From Saccharofermentans sp. (GTDB lineage Bacteria; Bacillota; Clostridia; Saccharofermentanales; Saccharofermentanaceae): a stretch of 64,000 nucleotides of DNA. The translations under genes and the position numbers were made by a program. This document shows, one piece after another, positions 60,554-64,000 of the stretch (its first letter is position 1; the number at the start of each line of letters is the position of its first letter). The stretch is taken from the NCBI GenBank assembly GCA_016292135.1, contig JAEFAZ010000002.1, positions 310,001-374,000 on the forward strand, in the 5' to 3' direction. Below the pieces are notes generated by a model. It saw nothing but the letters and a program-made list of their open reading frames with translations. It made no database searches and was not told the origin of the DNA.

Positions 60554-61228
60554 TCATTCTCCGATCATGTAGCCTGCTTTGAACTTGGTTACGATAAAGT
60601 CCGATAAACCTTCGGCATCAAGTTTTTTGCGGAGCCTGTTTATGTTTACCGACAGAGCGTTCTCGTCGACGAACTCGTCGCCTTCCCAGAGCTTCTCCAT
60701 GAGTTTTGCGCGTGAAACTATCTTGCCCTTGTTTTCCATAAGAGTATAGATGATCTTATATTCGTTCCTGCTTAAAGGGATCTTCTTTTCCTCATATTCC
60801 AGTGTGTCATCTGAAGTGTTGAGGACGGCGCCCCCGGCAGACAGGATCTTGTCTTCCACGGTAAGATCGTATGTTCTTCTCAAAAGAGCCATGATCTTGG
60901 TCATGAGAAGATCCATCTCGAAGGGCTTGGCAACGAAATCGTCGGCGCCCATGTTCATGGCCATGACCTGGTTCAGGTTATCGGATACGGAAGAAATAAA
61001 GATTATCGGAACATTTGATATCTTGCGGATCTTTTCGCACCAGTGGTAACCGTTGAAGAAGGGAAGGGTTATGTCCATGAGAACGAGCTGGGGATGGGCG
61101 AGTTCGAACTCGTGGATGACCTCGTGGAAGTCATGCACACGGTAGACCTTGAAGTCCCATATGGCTGCGGACTTCTCTATAAGGTCAGCAATATTGTTAT
61201 CGTCTTCAGCAAGAAATAAAGTATACAT
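60554..61228 (-). CDS. BceR-like OmpR-family response regulator
   Basis: 224 residues. Receiver MYTLFLAEDDNNIADLIEKSA, phosphoacceptor in LVLMDITLPFFNGYHWCEKIR (Asp ~52), SSVSDNLNQVMAMNMGADDFVAKPFE; DNA-binding domain LSRNEYKIIYTLMENKGKIVSRAKLMEKLWEGDEFVDENALSVNINRLRKKL. FFNGYHWC is characteristic of BceR/GraR regulators. Activates bceAB after phosphorylation by the adjacent kinase. Starts 16 nt after the diguanylate cyclase gene. Confidence 0.95.
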   Translation of the reverse strand: MYTLFLAEDDNNIADLIEKSAAIWDFKVYRVHDFHEVIHEFELAHPQLVLMDITLPFFNGYHWCEKIRKISNVPIIFISSVSDNLNQVMAMNMGADDFVAKPFEMDLLMTKIMALLRRTYDLTVEDKILSAGGAVLNTSDDTLEYEEKKIPLSRNEYKIIYTLMENKGKIVSRAKLMEKLWEGDEFVDENALSVNINRLRKKLDAEGLSDFIVTKFKAGYMIGE

Positions 61229-61243
61229 AGGAACTATTATACC

Positions 61244-62941
61244 TTACAGGTCTCCCATTTTTTCCTTTATCCTCTTTTTGTGAAGGTACATGTTGGAGTC
61301 TGCGATCTTCTCGGCTTCAAAGACAGTATTTCTGCCGTATTCGTAAACTGCGGATCCGCAGGCGATGTTGAGGTCTATCGGCGGCTTTTCTTCACGGTTA
61401 TATGCATCCGTAAGTTCAGCCATCTTTTCCATGGCTGCTTTGATGTTGTCTTCATGACCCTCACCGCGGATGATGGAGACGAATTCATCTCCGCCGATCC
61501 TGAAGCATTTGCCGTACTTACCGAAACTCTCGTTGATTATCCTGGCGGCAGCCTTGATGTGACGGTCGCCTTCGCTGTGGCCGTATTTATCGTTGACGGT
61601 CTTAAGGAAGTTGATGTCGAGAAGAGCGAAGGATGCGGATGCTTCGTTGTCCTGGGCAAGGTCTTTCTCCGCTTCATCGAAGGAGAGTCTGTTCGACAGG
61701 CCGGTAAGGCCGTCGATCCTGGCAAGACGGTACATGGTATCCGCTTCGATGTTCTTCTGGTTGATCTCCATGATGTTGCCGATCTCGTAAAGGGCAAGTA
61801 CGATGATGAAGAAACCGAGACCGAAGTTGACGATGCGGATCTGGTAATCCTGCTGCTGGATATAGTAGAGAGCTATATCGATGACACCCGTCGTGATGAG
61901 GACCACGAATGCTATGAGCAGCCATTTGTTTCCGGTGACTTTAGTCTCCTGCCTGAGGTAGAAGAAGAAGTAAGCGACCAGCAATGTCATCGATCCGATG
62001 ATATTGACGTGAATGGCGGGCAGAATATTGCTGTAATCGTAAAGTCCGGTGAAGATGGAGAAGATTATTCCTGAGATCAGCAGGGAAGACGCGATGCATA
62101 TGAGCAGAGGAAGTTTTTTCTCAAGCCTGTTGGTAAAGGTCGCAACGAACAATGCGACAGGCACAGGTATAAGAGCAAGCGTTGTATATTCGATCAGTCT
62201 CGGCATGGCCGAATCCAGGAAGATAAGCTGCCAGATCTTTGTCCCTGACATCAGATAACATGCCATGAGGATGGCTACCGCGCCCAGGGACACTGTTTCT
62301 ATCATGCTGTTGCGCTTGGAGTGGAATATGCATCCCATTATGATGATTATGATCCCGATTATTATCGTTGAGAAGCAGAGGGCGAACTGGAAGATGCCTG
62401 TACTGATGCCGTCCCTCAGATATTCGCTTCCTTCACTCATCTGGGTCGCACGGAAAGAAGTCCAGCTGTTGTAGGTCAGGGCTTCATACTCGATCTTAAG
62501 TTCCCCGGCATCTTTAAAATACGGGATGTTGATAAGGTGGGTATAATCTCCGTAGTATTTGCCATAGTAGAATTCCAGGCGGGGATGGAAATCATAGATC
62601 TGCTGGTTGTCGAGATATACCTTGAAGAAGAGGTTGCTCGACTCAAAGCACAGATCCTTGCCGGAGGAGAATACCGATGTTATCTCGCGCGTAACGACAC
62701 CCCGGCCGTTTTCGAACCGTAAATGAGTGAGATCGGCATCCTGTCCGTCCTCGTACTTCCAGCCGATGTTGCCGTCGACATCCAGTGTCGTGAGGTTGGT
62801 TCCCTTGATACTGACGAAAGGGTGGGCGATGACGAGAAGTATGCATAAAACGACTATTCCCATTATGAACCAGGAATAGACTCTTTCTCTTCTTGTAACC
62901 CGTCTGCTGTCGGGATGTCTGTCCGAATCTGAAGTCGACAA
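61244..62941 (-). CDS. Membrane diguanylate cyclase with 7TM sensor
   Basis: 565 residues. TM1 (VYSWFIMGIVVLCILLVIAHPFVSI), a ~150-residue beta-rich outside domain (7TMR-DISM extracellular-like: WKYEDGQDADLTHLRFENGRG...), seven membrane segments (~190-390), then GGDEF: DGLTGLSNRLSFDEAEKDLA, FALLDINFLKTVNDKYGHSEGDRHIKAAARII, CFRIGGDEFVSIIRGEG. The GGDEF signature is intact (about residue 487), so c-di-GMP synthesis is likely; the usual RxxD inhibitory site is not seen. Upstream of bceRS on the same strand. Confidence 0.92.
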   Translation of the reverse strand: MSTSDSDRHPDSRRVTRRERVYSWFIMGIVVLCILLVIAHPFVSIKGTNLTTLDVDGNIGWKYEDGQDADLTHLRFENGRGVVTREITSVFSSGKDLCFESSNLFFKVYLDNQQIYDFHPRLEFYYGKYYGDYTHLINIPYFKDAGELKIEYEALTYNSWTSFRATQMSEGSEYLRDGISTGIFQFALCFSTIIIGIIIIIMGCIFHSKRNSMIETVSLGAVAILMACYLMSGTKIWQLIFLDSAMPRLIEYTTLALIPVPVALFVATFTNRLEKKLPLLICIASSLLISGIIFSIFTGLYDYSNILPAIHVNIIGSMTLLVAYFFFYLRQETKVTGNKWLLIAFVVLITTGVIDIALYYIQQQDYQIRIVNFGLGFFIIVLALYEIGNIMEINQKNIEADTMYRLARIDGLTGLSNRLSFDEAEKDLAQDNEASASFALLDINFLKTVNDKYGHSEGDRHIKAAARIINESFGKYGKCFRIGGDEFVSIIRGEGHEDNIKAAMEKMAELTDAYNREEKPPIDLNIACGSAVYEYGRNTVFEAEKIADSNMYLHKKRIKEKMGDL

Positions 62942-63085
62942 GCAGAATTACCTCTCTTTGTCGTTCATTTTGTTTACAATACCCACAGTTTGTGATTATA
63001 GCATATTAAGAAGATGGTGGTATTACGCTATTTGTGAGCAAATGATTACCGAAATGTAAATACTGGTTTTTTTTCGGATGAATAC

Positions 63086-63115
63086 TTGACATCACGACAT
63101 ACTTCGTGATACGAT
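63086..63115 (+). promoter_or_regulatory. padR promoter with operator in the spacer
   Basis: -35 TTGACA (63086-63091), -10 TACGAT (63110-63115), 18-nt spacer. ATCACGA (63091-63097) and TCGTGAT (63104-63110) form an inverted repeat filling the spacer, a typical repressor position; PadR autoregulation is inferred. The remaining 62942-63085 is a divergent intergenic region with nothing else recognisable. Confidence 0.65.
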
Positions 63116-63139
63116 GCATAACGTGAAAGGAGGTATGAC

Positions 63140-63460
63140 ATGGATATACAGTTAAAGCGCGGCTTGCTGGATGTGTGCGTACTTGCCGCCATCAGGAATA
63201 AGGATTCATACGGATATCAGATAATCAAAGACATGAAACCTTATCTGGAACTATCAGAATCCACACTCTACACGATCTTAAAGAGGCTTGAAACACAGGC
63301 TCTGCTGACTGTCAGGAGCGTGGAACATGAAGGCAGGCTGAGGAAGTACTACCACATAACTGCGGCGGGAATAAGCCGTATAGAAGAGTTCAAAACAGAT
63401 TGGAATGAGATCGTTTCCATATATAACTTTATTACTAGGGAGGAAAACGGTAATGAATAA
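63140..63460 (+). CDS. PadR-family transcriptional regulator
   Basis: 106 residues. Winged helix of the short (PadR-s1) type: IQLKRGLLDVCVLAAIRNKDSYGYQIIKDMKPYLELSESTLYTILKRLETQALLTVRSVEHEGRLRKYYHITAAGISRIEEFKTDWNEIV. AAAGGAGG ribosome site. Its stop overlaps the ATG of the DUF1700 protein (ATGAATAA), a common pairing in Bacillota where the PadR protein controls the membrane partner. Confidence 0.95.
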   Translation: MDIQLKRGLLDVCVLAAIRNKDSYGYQIIKDMKPYLELSESTLYTILKRLETQALLTVRSVEHEGRLRKYYHITAAGISRIEEFKTDWNEIVSIYNFITREENGNE

Positions 63461-64000
63461 GGATGGCTTTATAAATGAGCTTGAACAGAAACTTTCCGGT
63501 TTGCCGGCTGAAGATATCGATGAGAGGCTGTCATTCTACAAAGAGATGATCGATGACCGCGTTGAAGACGGCATGAGCGAAGAAGAAGCTGTGGCCGAGA
63601 TCGGTTCCGTTGATTCCGTTGTGGAGCAGATAATGTCCGAGATCCCGCTTACAAAGCTCGTAAAACAGAAGGTAAAGCCGAAGAGGAAACTCAAGACATG
63701 GGAGATAGTCCTCCTCGCAGCCGGATCACCCGTATGGGTACCGCTCCTTATCGCAGCTTTAGCAGTCATGCTTGCTCTCTACATCGTCGTATGGGCTCTC
63801 GTGATATGTGTATATGCGGTCGATCTGACTTTCGCGGCCTGCGCTCTCGCATGTATCCCGATGGCGTTCATCTATGGCAAGGATGCTAATGTTGCAGGCG
63901 TGCTCTTTTCGATAGGCACGGGACTCTTGCTCGCAGGACTTGCGATATTGTTCTTCTTCGCAAGTGCCGCATTTACCAAAGCCGTTATAAGACTTACGGG
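63453..64000 (+). CDS. DUF1700 membrane protein (partial, runs off the window)
   Basis: 182 codons without a stop to the window edge. N-terminal cytosolic HAAS domain (MNKDGFINELEQKLSGLPAEDIDERLSFYKEMIDDRVEDGMSEEEAVAEIGSVD), then membrane segments (VPLLIAALAVMLALYIVVWALVI; FAACALACIPMAFIYG; VLFSIGTGLLLAGLAILFFF). Coupled to padR by an 8-nt overlap. GGGAGG ribosome site. Function is unknown; such pairs often respond to envelope stress. Confidence 0.9.
   Translation, partial: MNKDGFINELEQKLSGLPAEDIDERLSFYKEMIDDRVEDGMSEEEAVAEIGSVDSVVEQIMSEIPLTKLVKQKVKPKRKLKTWEIVLLAAGSPVWVPLLIAALAVMLALYIVVWALVICVYAVDLTFAACALACIPMAFIYGKDANVAGVLFSIGTGLLLAGLAILFFFASAAFTKAVIRLT

Overview
The window looks like chromosomal DNA of an anaerobic low-to-medium-GC Bacillota, most likely a gut or rumen Clostridia (Saccharofermentans/Ruminococcaceae-like). 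The reasons are strong AGGAGG ribosome sites, meso-diaminopimelate dehydrogenase, SLH/Big_2 surface protein, VanY-type peptidase, Thr-rich secreted linkers, BceRSAB- and FtsX-type antimicrobial modules, and tRNA genes that encode CCA. The taxon is inference; no rRNA is present.

Layout. 1-8.7 kb is conserved housekeeping: end of an LMW phosphatase, rsmE, a PD-(D/E)XK-like protein, then hisS-aspS-lepB-lepA and a cation/calcium exchanger. 8.8-18.6 kb is envelope: VanY-like carboxypeptidase, a very large RND exporter with a coiled-coil insertion, an SLH protein, a CNNM/CorC protein and a zinc-ribbon/TPR membrane protein. 18.6-20.4 kb holds ddh, tRNA-Val(CAC), tRNA-Ala(CGC), a composite palindromic repeat (second copy at 1.8-2.0 kb) and a 77-nt hairpin. 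20.4-30.4 kb is mixed: GNATs, a broken HAD gene, SpoU methylase, beta-helix lipoprotein, CorA, a HerA-like ATPase, lipoprotein, phosphodiesterase.

30.5-37.6 kb is a sulfur amino acid regulon in two transcription units. Each has the same 19-bp operator over its -35 box, a short leader peptide with a Cys-Cys-Arg-Met core, and a terminator whose 5' arm can pair with a segment just downstream of the Cys codons. Unit 1 is a gamma-family transsulfuration enzyme, a cysteine/cystathionine synthase, metN and metI; unit 2 is metQ, an iron alcohol dehydrogenase and a CxxC AhpD-like protein. I read this as cysteine-responsive ribosomal attenuation controlling methionine uptake and methionine-to-cysteine conversion.

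37.6-42.5 kb has a MarR-flavodoxin pair, a barstar-RidA fusion with an internal start, a methyltransferase and small proteins. 42.5-50 kb is a two-component system, ABC transporter and secreted penicillin-binding-like serine hydrolase. 50-53.8 kb has two XRE regulators, lipoproteins, a transglutaminase and a chloramphenicol acetyltransferase-like protein. 53.8-55.8 kb (minus) is a reverse transcriptase of unassigned type preceded by a structured 200-nt spacer and a small protein gene. 56.7-62.9 kb (minus) is a diguanylate cyclase plus a BceRS-BceAB-type peptide-antibiotic sensing module. The window ends in a PadR-DUF1700 pair.

Most promising undescribed features: the paired CCRM leaders, the 222-bp composite repeat with a compensatory stem change, the reverse transcriptase locus, and the barstar-RidA fusion.
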